Positions 7,858-17,322 of a DNA stretch of 49,129 nucleotides are shown piece after piece. A program made the position numbers and the translations under genes. Position 1 is the first letter of the stretch. Each line of letters starts with the position of its first letter. A model generated the notes under the pieces. That model saw nothing but the letters and a program-made list of their open reading frames with translations, made no database searches and was not told where the DNA came from. This stretch comes from Planctomycetaceae bacterium (lineage in GTDB: Bacteria > Planctomycetota > Planctomycetia > Planctomycetales > Planctomycetaceae): assembly GCA_029259815.1 (NCBI GenBank), contig JAJDEJ010000091.1:1-49129 (forward strand). Reading direction: 5' to 3'.

Positions 7858-8657
7858 GACTTGTTGGATTGGACGAGAGTGAGGACTTCGTCACGCAGGG
7901 CATTGTTGATGCTCATGCCGTTGCCGGTCTCAAACGACTCGCGGCCGGTCCAGTCGAGGAAGTGACCGCCAGCCTCTCGCACAAGTGGGATCAATGCAGC
8001 GGCGTCCCAGGGGTGCAGTTCCGGCTCGACGATGACGTCCGCTCGGCCGGTCGCCACGAGCAGATGGCCATAACAGTCGCCCCACCCGCGTGAGATGCGG
8101 CAGCCGTCTCGCAAGGCCTCGATCACAGCAGCCTCTCCGGACGCGGCGAAGTACCCATGTGACGTGTAACAGAGCAGGGCGTCAGAGAGTTTGTCGACGG
8201 TCGTGACGTGTGCTTCGACAGGGTCGGCATCTCCCTGTTGCCACCAACACCCCAGTCCGCTGCCTGCGTAGGCCATCTCCTTCAAAGCCGGCATGCGGCA
8301 GACGCCGACTTCGGCCCGACCATTCTTCTCGACGCCGATGAGCGTACCGAACAGAGGGACCCCGTGGACGAACGACTTGGTACCATCGACCGGATCGAGA
8401 ATCCACCGCCACCCGTTCGTTCCTGCCTGTTCGCCGAACTCCTCACCGAGGATGGCATCATCGGGAAAGGTCTCATTGATCCGCTCCCGCATCAGCCGTT
8501 CGGCTTCACGGTCCGCGACAGTGACGGGTGACGCGTCGGCCTTGAGTTCGATGGCGAGTTCGGGGTTCTGGTAATACCGCATAATCAACTCGCCCGCCTG
8601 CCGAGCGATGTCGACAGCAAACGTCATGCGGTCCGAGATGTCACTGTCCTGTGTCAT
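7854..8657 (-). CDS. hisN: Histidinol-phosphatase, inositol monophosphatase family
   Basis: 267-residue IMPase-fold phosphatase. Metal-binding motifs are GEEFGE, ILDPVDGTKSFVHG and ELHPWDAAAL. The last motif, with WGDCYGHLLVATGRADV before it, fits the histidinol-phosphatase (HisN) branch, so a step of histidine biosynthesis is likely. Specificity within the IMPase family cannot be proven from motifs. The stop codon is the TAG at the end of a dispersed repeat, so the last residues may have changed when the repeat arrived. It is transcribed with the other reverse-strand genes but separated from mch by the repeat. Confidence 0.85.
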   Translation of the reverse strand: MTQDSDISDRMTFAVDIARQAGELIMRYYQNPELAIELKADASPVTVADREAERLMRERINETFPDDAILGEEFGEQAGTNGWRWILDPVDGTKSFVHGVPLFGTLIGVEKNGRAEVGVCRMPALKEMAYAGSGLGCWWQQGDADPVEAHVTTVDKLSDALLCYTSHGYFAASGEAAVIEALRDGCRISRGWGDCYGHLLVATGRADVIVEPELHPWDAAALIPLVREAGGHFLDWTGRESFETGNGMSINNALRDEVLTLVQSNKS

Positions 8658-8691
8658 GGATGTGTTCCCTGCGCTCGACCAGCCCCAGTCT

Positions 8692-8737
8692 CAAGCCGAC
8701 GGCTCTGCCGTTGATCGACAACAGAGTTGTCGGCTTG
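8692..8737. repeat. Short inverted repeat between hisN and the PHA-system gene
   Basis: CAAGCCGAC at 8692-8700 pairs with GTCGGCTTG at 8729-8737, with smaller inner palindromes. There is no T-run on the transcribed strand, so a repeat is more likely than an intrinsic terminator. Confidence 0.5.
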
Positions 8738-8756
8738 GGATCGAAGCGTCCAGTAT

Positions 8757-9071
8757 TCATGCGGAGTCGTCAGTGAGTTTCTTCTTGAAGTTATCCTCGA
8801 CCAAGCCCTTGAGTTTCTGCACGATGGGGCCACTGAGGAGTTTGTTGAGGACTGGGATGTCGAGAGTGAGATGCACCTCGGTCACATCGACCCACGCTTT
8901 GATCGTCGCCCCTTTGGCAGCGACGTCGGCTTGGGTGCGGTCGGCGTTCCATTGGACATCGTCGATCATGAAGCCGAACTTGGACTGGGCATCGGCGATC
9001 GTCTTCTCCAGTACGTCTCGTGCCTCTTGCAAGGTACGATCGTGTTTGACGGCGAACTTCATCTCGGACAT
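8757..9071 (-). CDS. Polyhydroxyalkanoic acid system family protein
   Basis: 104-residue protein that fits the small polyhydroxyalkanoate granule/system family: MKFAVKHDRTLQEARDVLEKT at the N-terminus, a central FMIDDVQWNADRTQADVAAKG and a C-terminal amphipathic LKGLVEDNFKKKL helix. Molecular function is not settled for the family. The ATG overlaps the TGA of the upstream larA-like gene by one base (TGATG), so translation is probably coupled. No PHA synthase is nearby. Confidence 0.8.
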   Translation of the reverse strand: MSEMKFAVKHDRTLQEARDVLEKTIADAQSKFGFMIDDVQWNADRTQADVAAKGATIKAWVDVTEVHLTLDIPVLNKLLSGPIVQKLKGLVEDNFKKKLTDDSA

Positions 9072-10330
9072 CAGGTCGTGACTCCTTCATCAAGTCGATA
9101 GAGTTGTTCGCCCGCCTTGCGTACCAGCAGTGTGCCTTCCTCTTCGCGGTTAGCGAAGGATTCGACGTCGATCGTGTCCGGGTCGCGGTAGCCGAGGTTG
9201 ATGCGGTGACAGACCTCCTCCGGGATACCGGAGGCGAGGGTGACCTTCACGCGACAGTGTTCGACGCCGTCCTCATAAGTGCCCGTGCCTCGGACGTGCG
9301 TCGAATGTGCGAGGACGCCCCAGGGGTAGTCCTTGAACTGGTCCCATTGGCCAGTGAAGTAATCGCGGCAGTGGTAGCCGACTTCCTCGATCAGGCGACC
9401 GTGAGTGACGGAGATCTCTTTCATATGCGGGGCGTAGATGATCAGCTCACCGCCGTCTGCGACGACCGGCTCCAATTTGTACATGCACTTGCCGGCGACC
9501 CAGAGTTCATCGTACATCGGCGGGGCACAAGAGAGGACCGTGTCGAACGCACGCGGCATGCGTTTGATGTGAACTTGCCCCGAGAGATCGGCCGATTCGT
9601 TCCATGCCTCTGCAGGAGGACCGTACGCAAGACCGTGCAGTCGTGCGGTGCCGTCGGGAGCGACGACGAATGTGAGGGCACGTGTCTCGTTGGGAATCAT
9701 GCTCGCGGCTCGCTCGACGACTCGGCGGACGGGTGTGTCCTTCACTCCAATGATGCCCACGTTGGTGATGAGGGCACCGAGCCAGTGGAAGAAGTTGAGC
9801 AGGTCGGGACCGGAGATGCCGGGGAAGAAGTATTTGTTCCCGCCCGAGAAGCCCACGACCTCATGCGGGAACACGGGGCCCACGATCAGCAGCGTGTCGT
9901 ATTCGGCGATGTGTCGATTGATTTGTACCGGGACTTCGATTGAGAGCAGCCCTCCGGAGATGTCTTCGGTGTCCTGTGCCGTGAGCGTGCCAATGGTCGT
10001 CAGGCTCTCGGGGCGGTCCCATTCGTGATTGAGGAGTTGGGTCTGCAGGAACAAGTGGTGCCGCTCCTGATCGCTGATGCCAAGCATCTCACAAATCGCA
10101 GCTTCCGACATCGGCGGGTGCGTGCCGAGGGCGACCATCACGTCGAGAGCTTCGACGACAGGACGGAGATGATCGAACAACGTATCGAACAGCAGGGGCA
10201 GGGGAGCGGTTCGGGTTGCATCGGGGACGATCATCAGCACGCGTTTGCCCGCGAAATCCTCGACCGGCACATGCTGTGTGATCCAGTGGCGGACGTCGTC
10301 GTCGGAGAGGATGGCGTGTGAATCGGTCAT
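9071..10330 (-). CDS. larA: LarA-type nickel-pincer racemase/epimerase
   Basis: 419-residue member of the lactate racemase (LarA, DUF2088) family. GPVFPHEVVGFSGGNKYFF (from residue 151) holds H156 and K166, and H182 follows with the same spacing as H174, K184 and H200 of Lactiplantibacillus LarA, the pincer-nucleotide ligands. ALGTHPPM lies near residue 71. Racemisation of lactate or another 2-hydroxyacid is inferred; the substrate is uncertain in this broad family. The ATG at 10330 gives MTDSHAILSDDDV; upstream codons are unlike the family. The pincer-cofactor synthesis genes larB, larC and larE are absent from the window. Confidence 0.87.
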   Translation of the reverse strand: MTDSHAILSDDDVRHWITQHVPVEDFAGKRVLMIVPDATRTAPLPLLFDTLFDHLRPVVEALDVMVALGTHPPMSEAAICEMLGISDQERHHLFLQTQLLNHEWDRPESLTTIGTLTAQDTEDISGGLLSIEVPVQINRHIAEYDTLLIVGPVFPHEVVGFSGGNKYFFPGISGPDLLNFFHWLGALITNVGIIGVKDTPVRRVVERAASMIPNETRALTFVVAPDGTARLHGLAYGPPAEAWNESADLSGQVHIKRMPRAFDTVLSCAPPMYDELWVAGKCMYKLEPVVADGGELIIYAPHMKEISVTHGRLIEEVGYHCRDYFTGQWDQFKDYPWGVLAHSTHVRGTGTYEDGVEHCRVKVTLASGIPEEVCHRINLGYRDPDTIDVESFANREEEGTLLVRKAGEQLYRLDEGVTT

Positions 10331-10588
10331 GGGCAACTGGAAATGCTGTGTACGAATCTTCGGTGATTGTAGGCTGCTCCGGACCCACCGGCGACCCACC
10401 CTGTGGCGGTCATGAAATCCTGCCAGAAAGGACTGTCCGTCGCCTCGTTGATCCGCTAACCTTGTCGTCTGCGCCGCTCAGAATGGGCGGATGCGGAGCG
10501 GACAGGGGAGTCGCTCGCTGGCGTCGAGCGAGGGCGTGTCCCCCGAACCCTTTTGACGAACTGAATCAGGATTCCCACGGAGGACTGC

Positions 10589-13500
10589 GTGTCCCTGGCC
10601 CGGCTGCTTGAGAGCCAATTTCGAGGAGATATTCGTTTTCGTGGTGCCGCGTATCTGGAGGCAGAGCGGGTCGAGGTCGTGCGCGTCACTCCTGAGGACC
10701 TGCATGGTGTCGTCAGGGACGGCACGGAGTACGAGACGCATCTCAGTCGTCAGAACGACACACTGAACATGTACTGCAGCTGTGTGGGCGAGTCCACCAG
10801 CCGCAACATCTCGTGCAAGCATCTCTGGGCCACCGTCCTGGCGGTCGATGCGGGCGACTATCTCTCTGCGCCGCCACGTGAGGGGAGTATCCCCCCCTTT
10901 GTTGCGGACGATGTGTTTGCCACGTTGACCAACTTCTCGTTGGACGATGACGAGGACGAGTTGCTGAGTGGTGAGATCTATCAGCCCAAGAGCACCGCAG
11001 TTCGCACGCCCACGAAGGCTCCGCGCAAGCTCAAGGAATGGGAACAACAACTGGTCGAACTCCGGCAACAGATCAATGGCTCCGACGAAGGCGGCAAGGC
11101 ACAGGAGCGGGACCGCGAGATTTACTTTGAGATTGACGCGACTGAAAGCCGAGAGAGCGGGTTGCTCGTTGTACAGACGTCTCAACGACAGCGGCGGGCC
11201 AATGGTCAATGGGGCAAACTCAAGCCGCTCAAGTTGCGTCCCGGTCGATTGGGCGAGATTGAGCATGATGACGTGCGACGTATCCTCGCCTACCTGACCG
11301 GTGGCACCCCCGAACGATCGAGTTGGATTGCCCAACAAGCCGAATTCCAGTCAGCCGTCCATCGGTATCGGATCCCCTACGAACTGTGCGAATTGCTGCT
11401 CCCGCGGATGTGTGCCACCGGTCACACGCGAATGCTGAACACCATCGAGAAAGCCAGTGAGTCGCTCACATGGGATGACAGCGAACCGTGGGAACTCGCG
11501 CTTGTCCTTGAGACGCTGTCAAGTCGTTCGGGTAAGAGTGATACGGACGCGAAAACTTCTGACGACTGGAAACTGAATGGCGAACTCCGTCGCAGAGAGG
11601 AGCGGATCGCATTGGATCGCCTCGACTTGCTCATCCCGGGGGGACTGGCAGTCTACAACCACACGATCATCCGCGTCGAAGACTTTGGTGCCCAGCCGTG
11701 GGTGAAGATGCTCACGTCCAACCAAGTGCTCACTGGCGCAGCGGACGACGCAGAGGAGTTAGTCGATCAACTCCTCGATCTCCCGAACCTGCCAACGCTC
11801 GATCTGCCGGAAGAATTACGTCTGACTGAGGTTCGCATCACCCCCACCCCCTTGCTCACCGTAACGACGCCCCAGACACGCGGCTTTCGACAGGAGCGTC
11901 TCTCAGGCAGTGTGGAGTTCGACTATGCCGGCACCAAGGTGCCCGCGTCTTCGCGTCAATGGGCCATCGTACAGCGTGAGGAGGGGCAATGTATTTTGAG
12001 AGATCGGGCTCTCGAAGAGCAGTGCTGGCATCTCCTGCAGGAACTGGGCTTCCGCCGACGTCTCGACCAGCGACGCCGGGACCATGACGTCGACATCCCG
12101 ATCACCGACCTCGGCCATGCAGTTCGAACGCTTGCCGACGCTGGCTGGCAGGTGCTGGCAGATGGTCATGAAGTCCGGCAGCCGTCGATGCCCCAGCTGA
12201 AGATTCGATCAGGGATCGACTGGTTTGAACTCTCTGGTGACGTGGACTTTGGCGGGCAAATTGTCGACTTTCCAGAATTGCTCGCCGCACTGTCTCGCAA
12301 AGACAACACGATCCGCCTCCCGGACGGCTCGCTCGGAATCCTGCCCGACGATTGGGCCGAACAGTATGGTCTGATCTCAGGACTGGGGACGATGCAGGAG
12401 GGGAGTCTCCGTTTCTCCATCACCCAAGCCGGACTGATCGATGCATTACTAGCCGCTAAGCAGCCGGTCGATGTTGATGAAGAGTTTGCAGAGCTGCGCG
12501 ATCGCCTGACGTCGTTCGAGGGCGTTGCGCCGGCATTGGAGACAACCAACTTTCAGGGAGAGCTGCGGCCCTATCAACGAGAAGGGCTCGGATGGCTGGA
12601 GTTCCTGCGTGACTTCAACTTTGGTGGTTGTCTCGCAGACGACATGGGACTGGGGAAGACCGTGCAGGTGCTCGCGCTCCTGCTGGAGCACGTCGCGACC
12701 CGTCAGGAGAAACGCCCGTCACTCATCGTGGTGCCGAAGTCGCTGCTGTTCAATTGGGCCCATGAGATTCAAAGGTTTACTCCTCAGCTCACCACGATGG
12801 AGTACTCGGGGAGCAATCGAGGCGAACTCCGCGAAACGTTCGCCAAACACGACATTATCCTCACGACTTACGGCACACTCCGGCGGGACATCTCCGACCT
12901 GAAGGACACACCATTCGACTTCGTCGTTCTGGACGAAGCACAGACGATCAAGAATGCCTCGTCGCAGGTCGCCAAAGCATCTCGGCTGCTGCAGGCGGAC
13001 CACCGCCTGGCGATGAGCGGCACACCAATCGAGAATCACCTCGGTGACCTGTGGTCCATCTTTGAGTTTCTCAACCCGGGTATGCTGGGTCGCAGCAGTG
13101 TCTTCAAACTCTATTCCAACGACGTCGCTGACAACGACGCACAGTCGGCCCTCTCGCAAGGGCTGAAACCGTTTGTGCTGCGGCGGACCAAGAAAGAAGT
13201 CGCCACCGAACTGCCGGACAAGTTCGAGGAGACCATCTTCTGCGATATGGATGACGCCCAACGCAAACGTTATGACGAGTTGCGCGAACACTACCGGCAA
13301 TCACTGCTGGGCATGGTCAAAGAGCAGGGACTCGGCAAAAGCAAAATGCACGTCCTCGAAGCGCTGTTACGTCTGCGTCAGGCGGCGTGCCATCCAGGGT
13401 TGCTCGCCGACGAGGCCCTCGGTGACCCCTCCGCCAAGTTGGACGTGCTCGTGCCGCATTTGGAGGAACTGATTGGAGAGGGCCACAAGTCGCTCGTCTT

Positions 13501-13936
13501 CTCGCAGTTCACCAGCATGTTGTCGATCGTCAAACAGAAACTGGACGATCAGGGCATCCGCTACGCCTATCTCGACGGCAAGACACGAGACCGTGAGCAG
13601 GTCGTCCAGGACTTCCAGAACGATCCCGACGTCCACGTCTTTCTGATCAGCCTGAAGGCGGGCGGACTCGGTCTGAACCTGACGGCTGCCGAGTACGTCT
13701 TCCTGCTCGACCCGTGGTGGAATCCGGCGGTCGAGGCTCAAGCCATCGACCGTGCTCACCGCGTGGGACAGACGAAACAGGTCTTCGCGTACCGGCTCAT
13801 TTGTCGTGACACCGTCGAAGAGAAGATCATCGAGCTGCAGGCCAAGAAGCGAAAACTGGCGGATGCGATTCTCGAAGCCGACAACCGTGTGATGAAAGAC
13901 CTCACCGCCGACGACCTTGAACTGCTGTTCTCGTAG
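10589..13936 (+). CDS. SNF2-family helicase with N-terminal SWIM zinc finger
   Basis: 1115-residue Swi2/Snf2 ATPase. Residues 63-78 form a SWIM finger (CSC, then CKH). A long middle region unlike known domains follows. The helicase core begins near residue 655 with [12 protein letters not shown]; Walker A is DDMGLGKT near 685, Walker B is DEAQ, then [18 protein letters not shown] and the motif VI region [11 protein letters not shown]. It acts on DNA or DNA-protein complexes; the partner is unknown. The start is GTG, chosen because GGAGG at 10579-10583 lies five bases before it. It is convergent with the outer-membrane protein gene, with a repeat hairpin between them. Confidence 0.93.
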   Translation: MSLARLLESQFRGDIRFRGAAYLEAERVEVVRVTPEDLHGVVRDGTEYETHLSRQNDTLNMYCSCVGESTSRNISCKHLWATVLAVDAGDYLSAPPREGSIPPFVADDVFATLTNFSLDDDEDELLSGEIYQPKSTAVRTPTKAPRKLKEWEQQLVELRQQINGSDEGGKAQERDREIYFEIDATESRESGLLVVQTSQRQRRANGQWGKLKPLKLRPGRLGEIEHDDVRRILAYLTGGTPERSSWIAQQAEFQSAVHRYRIPYELCELLLPRMCATGHTRMLNTIEKASESLTWDDSEPWELALVLETLSSRSGKSDTDAKTSDDWKLNGELRRREERIALDRLDLLIPGGLAVYNHTIIRVEDFGAQPWVKMLTSNQVLTGAADDAEELVDQLLDLPNLPTLDLPEELRLTEVRITPTPLLTVTTPQTRGFRQERLSGSVEFDYAGTKVPASSRQWAIVQREEGQCILRDRALEEQCWHLLQELGFRRRLDQRRRDHDVDIPITDLGHAVRTLADAGWQVLADGHEVRQPSMPQLKIRSGIDWFELSGDVDFGGQIVDFPELLAALSRKDNTIRLPDGSLGILPDDWAEQYGLISGLGTMQEGSLRFSITQAGLIDALLAAKQPVDVDEEFAELRDRLTSFEGVAPALETTNFQGELRPYQREGLGWLEFLRDFNFGGCLADDMGLGKTVQVLALLLEHVATRQEKRPSLIVVPKSLLFNWAHEIQRFTPQLTTMEYSGSNRGELRETFAKHDIILTTYGTLRRDISDLKDTPFDFVVLDEAQTIKNASSQVAKASRLLQADHRLAMSGTPIENHLGDLWSIFEFLNPGMLGRSSVFKLYSNDVADNDAQSALSQGLKPFVLRRTKKEVATELPDKFEETIFCDMDDAQRKRYDELREHYRQSLLGMVKEQGLGKSKMHVLEALLRLRQAACHPGLLADEALGDPSAKLDVLVPHLEELIGEGHKSLVFSQFTSMLSIVKQKLDDQGIRYAYLDGKTRDREQVVQDFQNDPDVHVFLISLKAGGLGLNLTAAEYVFLLDPWWNPAVEAQAIDRAHRVGQTKQVFAYRLICRDTVEEKIIELQAKKRKLADAILEADNRVMKDLTADDLELLFS

Positions 13937-13939
13937 AGT

Positions 13940-14014
13940 GTTGATGGTCGAAGGTTGATGGTTGAGAGACTCGCGATTCACTCAGGTCTCGACAATCAAC
14001 CTTTGACCTTCAAC
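13940..14014. repeat. Imperfect inverted repeat of the GGTTGATGG family
   Basis: Arms 13940-13967 (GTTGATGGTCGAAGGTTGAT...) and 13987-14014 are imperfect reverse complements over 28 nt. It lies between two convergent genes and may act as a bidirectional transcript end. A related element is at 24132-24235. Confidence 0.75.
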
Positions 14015-14017
14015 TCA

Positions 14018-15214
14018 TCAGAACACCAACTCTAAACCCAATCGTGCACCATGGACGAGAACGTTGCTTTCGTTGTCGATCGTGAAGATACCACCGGGGG
14101 CGACTTGAGCCGATTGATTGGGCCCTAAGGCGACACCGTCGATGAACACGAATTCGTAACCGGTGTGAATGCGAATGTTGTCCGTCAGCTTCAGGGCTGC
14201 CCGCAAGCCGCTGCCCACCAGGAAGGAGTACGTGTTGTCAGTGTCCTTCAAAGTCCGTGAGTAGGCAGACGCGTCGTTGGCACTCCCGATCACGGACTCG
14301 GTGACCTTCGCACTTGTATGGTTGTGAAAAAGTCCCAACCTGAATGAGAGATCAACGAGGAAATAGGGTGAGTCGACGATCGACCCGTCAAACGTTCCCT
14401 GTAGTCCATTCAGTCGGTTGGTCGCTTGTGTCGCGATGCCAATCGCGAGCGTGTCCGGTCCAGCCGCGTTGAGAATGTTGTCAAAGCCATTCGGCACGGC
14501 CACATTGGTGAAGCCGGCTTCCTGCAGCGCAGCGTCCGAAAGGCCATCATTCGGATCATTTGCTCCCCCACCGACCGTCTGCCCGTCGTCAACATCCAAA
14601 GCGTCGAACTGTCCCGTGACCGCGAAACTTGTCAGTTCGTCCAGTTCGACATGCCGATATCCCAATCCAAACCGATACCAGTCACAACGGGGCATCGTGA
14701 TATTGAGTTCGGCATCGTGGTATTCACTCTCATACCGGTAGCTCGCGATGGCCCCGGGGGTGAGGAATTCCCCTTCCAGCGTCTCGTCATCCAAGGTCGC
14801 AGTAAAAGGGTCCATCGCCGCAGCCGACAGGGCGGTCGTGACTCCGAACACATTGCCCGGTGTTCCCCCCACGATGAACGGATTCGCGGCGTTGTTATCG
14901 AACACGAGTTCTTCGGTCAGCGTCGTAAATGTGGAGTCACTCCAGTTATCGAGGTTGGTGAACTGAGCCTCAACTTCAAACCAGGGAGCACTGTATCCCA
15001 GCATCAGCCGGTACCCCGAATCGAAGTCGAAGTCGACCCCTGAGCCGCTGAACGAGTCCGGCCCACTGATGAGTGGTGCATAGTCCGCCTTGTTGTCGCG
15101 GCTGAGGAACATCCAGTCCACCTGCCCACGAATCCCCTGAGCCGAGACAGTCTCAGGACCGAGCAGGCAGGCCGACATGGCGATCAGGAAACCGAGTAAG
15201 TACGACCGTTGCAT
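14018..15214 (-). CDS. Outer-membrane beta-barrel protein, BBP7-like
   Basis: 398 residues with an N-terminal signal peptide (LLGFLIAMSACLLG, cleavage near VSA-QG). Alternating hydrophobic and polar stretches follow: YRLMLGYSAPWFEVEAQF, YRFGLGYRHVEL, RIHTGYEFVFI. It ends in LGLELVF, the aromatic end expected for an outer-membrane barrel. The pattern fits the BBP7 barrel family common in planctomycetes. Role as porin or surface protein is not shown. It has its own divergent upstream region shared with the dihydrouridine synthase gene. Confidence 0.75.
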   Translation of the reverse strand: MQRSYLLGFLIAMSACLLGPETVSAQGIRGQVDWMFLSRDNKADYAPLISGPDSFSGSGVDFDFDSGYRLMLGYSAPWFEVEAQFTNLDNWSDSTFTTLTEELVFDNNAANPFIVGGTPGNVFGVTTALSAAAMDPFTATLDDETLEGEFLTPGAIASYRYESEYHDAELNITMPRCDWYRFGLGYRHVELDELTSFAVTGQFDALDVDDGQTVGGGANDPNDGLSDAALQEAGFTNVAVPNGFDNILNAAGPDTLAIGIATQATNRLNGLQGTFDGSIVDSPYFLVDLSFRLGLFHNHTSAKVTESVIGSANDASAYSRTLKDTDNTYSFLVGSGLRAALKLTDNIRIHTGYEFVFIDGVALGPNQSAQVAPGGIFTIDNESNVLVHGARLGLELVF

Positions 15215-15385
15215 GGCTCAACTCCAGCACGACTGTTGGATTCACGACGTTCGACCCATGACATACAGGCCTCACAAGAAGTTGAATCGGTACAATCCGC
15301 ACAGAGCGACACGCGAAACTGGTCCGAGTGGCCTGACAGGCGTCAGGTCGTTCCGGTCTGACAAACTGGTTAAACTTTTCCGGCT

Positions 15386-16450
15386 ATGAACTCCTCACCC
15401 CGGTCACTCAAGTACGGCGATCTCCGCCTCAAGTCGCGATTCCTGCTTTCGCCATTGGCCGGATACACGAACCTTCCCTTCCGGCGGATTGTGCATGAGT
15501 TGGGCGGCGTCGGCCTCGGCACGACCGATCTCGTCAATGCCCGCAGCCTGTTGGAACGCAGGCCCAAGGCATTCGACCTCATCGCTACACACCCCGACGA
15601 CTCACCCTTCTCCGTGCAGATCTTCGGCAACGATCCGGCTCGCATGCGGGACGCGGCACAGTTTCTGGAGGAGTACGGAGTCGACTCGATCGACATCAAT
15701 ATGGGCTGCCCCGTCGAACGCATCACGAAGACGGGCGGCGGCTCGGCCATGATGTGCGACACAAACGAGACCCTGAGACTCGTGCAGTCAGTCGTCGATG
15801 CCGTCAACCTGCCTGTCACCGTCAAGATGCGGCTCGGCTGGGACGCCTCTCAGATCACCGCCCCGCGATTCGCCCGCGAGTTCGAGCAAGTGGGCGTCGC
15901 AGCGATTGCCATTCACGGGCGCACCCGCGAGCAGGGCTTCAGTGGCACCGTCGACCGCAACGGCATCCGACAAGTCGTCGAAGCCGTCGAACGCATCCCA
16001 GTGATCGGCAACGGCGACATCCGCACGGTCGTCGACGCTGACCGCATGTTTCGCGAAACCGGCTGTGACGGCATCTCCATCGGACGCGGTGCCCTCGCCA
16101 ACCCGTGGATCTTCCGCCAACTCGTCCAATGGGAACAGACCGGCACGTTCGACCCGCCCGGCAACTTCGATGACCGACTCGCACTCCTGTTGCGTCAGTT
16201 CACTTATCTGCTCGAACTGCAACCCGAGGCCCGCGCGATTGTGATGTTCCGCAAGATGGGTCATTGGTACCTCAAAGGCATGCGTGTCCGTCCCCATCTC
16301 AGACACCAGTTTCAAATTGCCCGCACCATCCCGGCATTCGAGGCCGCGATTGCAGGCATCCGCGCCGCCGGACCCCACGGCGCATCTCGTACTGATCAAC
16401 TCCCCGATCTCCACATCCCGGTCCCCTCCGGACCTGTCGAACGCTGGTGA
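15386..16450 (+). CDS. dusB: tRNA-dihydrouridine synthase
   Basis: 354-residue FMN-dependent reductase that makes dihydrouridine in tRNA. Visible features are the TIM-barrel start LSPLAGYTNLPFR, the active-site cysteine C108 in INMGCPVERITKTGGGSAMM, the FMN phosphate-binding IPVIGNGDI and CDGISIGRGALANPW. It is closest to DusB by motif, though the exact subfamily is uncertain. The proline/glycine-rich C-terminus after the HLRHQFQ helix is probably disordered. An inverted repeat lies 50 bp after the stop. Confidence 0.9.
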   Translation: MNSSPRSLKYGDLRLKSRFLLSPLAGYTNLPFRRIVHELGGVGLGTTDLVNARSLLERRPKAFDLIATHPDDSPFSVQIFGNDPARMRDAAQFLEEYGVDSIDINMGCPVERITKTGGGSAMMCDTNETLRLVQSVVDAVNLPVTVKMRLGWDASQITAPRFAREFEQVGVAAIAIHGRTREQGFSGTVDRNGIRQVVEAVERIPVIGNGDIRTVVDADRMFRETGCDGISIGRGALANPWIFRQLVQWEQTGTFDPPGNFDDRLALLLRQFTYLLELQPEARAIVMFRKMGHWYLKGMRVRPHLRHQFQIARTIPAFEAAIAGIRAAGPHGASRTDQLPDLHIPVPSGPVERW

Positions 16451-16499
16451 TCGCGTCGTCTCCCATTCCATCGGCGTTCACTGATGCGTCGACGACGAT

Positions 16500-16563
16500 C
16501 GCTTGCGGCTTAGCGCGACCAAGAAAACATCGATCGTTTCCTGGTCTTGCTAAGCCGCAAGCG
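16500..16563. repeat. Inverted repeat of the CGCTTGCGG family
   Basis: CGCTTGCGGCTTAGC (16500-16514) faces GCTAAGCCGCAAGCG (16549-16563); pairing continues with mismatches inwards. Single related arms lie at 32528-32542 and 41159-41173. It lies after dusB and could end its transcript, but there is no T-run. Confidence 0.85.
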
Positions 16564-16684
16564 CCACTCCAAATCGATCGCACGATTGGGACCGATTGAT
16601 TCATTGACGAGAATCACCGTTGTATCGCTGATCGAATTCTGCGGGTACACTGAAGTGACTGGTCAATCCACAGTGGTGACTCCC

Positions 16685-17317
16685 ATGCTGGAATCTCAGG
16701 GATCATTTGAACTGACGGTCGTCGCATTGGCGGTGATCGTGCCGCTATTGATCGGTTTGGGGGCGTATTTATTGTTGCCGCAATCGTTGCGGAAATTCGC
16801 TCGGAAGAACGCAACGCGATACGATGGCTCGTACAGTCAACGACGATGGGATCGCGAACGCCGTGAACTCAGACGTTACCTGCTGTCTGTCACGACCGTC
16901 CCTATTCTGACTCTCCTACCGCTTGTGATCGGGGCAGTCTTGATGCACCAGTGGGTCGTGCCGGTCGATCTGGTCTCCGCCGCGGCGGATCGCTTTGACC
17001 CCAACTTCGAGACGTGGGAAACAAACCTCAAGAACCCCTCTGAGGGTGACATTGGCGAAGCCCATGAGTCATGGAGCAAAAAAAACGGGCTGTCACAGGA
17101 AGGGGCTGATGCAATCCAGCATTCGCTGTGGCGTGGTTGGCCGGCTGTCATCTTGGCCGGGCTGGTGGCGTTGGTCGTCTGTCTGGCACTCACCGCACAG
17201 ATCTACGTTCGCGCCTTTCGGCACTACCACGACGGCGTCGTTGCAAGATCACGCGAGTATCTCGACGTCGATCTCCAGCGCATGGCCCACGAGTCCGGCG
17301 CGGTTGACGTCGCCTGA
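16685..17317 (+). CDS. Hypothetical membrane protein with three predicted helices
   Basis: 210 residues, family not recognised. Hydrophobic segments: VVALAVIVPLLIGLGAYLLL near residues 11-30, VTTVPILTLLPLVIGAVLM near 70-88, and WPAVILAGLVALVVCLALTA near 158-178. A basic stretch (RKFARKNATRYD...RRWDRERRELRRY) lies between the first two. The ATG at 16685 directly precedes the first helix; the longer open frame upstream passes through repeat DNA. The Shine-Dalgarno is weak. The gene is convergent with the methyltransferase, six bp apart. Confidence 0.65.
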   Translation: MLESQGSFELTVVALAVIVPLLIGLGAYLLLPQSLRKFARKNATRYDGSYSQRRWDRERRELRRYLLSVTTVPILTLLPLVIGAVLMHQWVVPVDLVSAAADRFDPNFETWETNLKNPSEGDIGEAHESWSKKNGLSQEGADAIQHSLWRGWPAVILAGLVALVVCLALTAQIYVRAFRHYHDGVVARSREYLDVDLQRMAHESGAVDVA

Positions 17318-17322
17318 TTGAA

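Noticed and set aside
12719..13300. Antisense open frame within the SNF2 gene
   Set aside because: The forward strand carries the helicase core motifs; the reverse frame has none.
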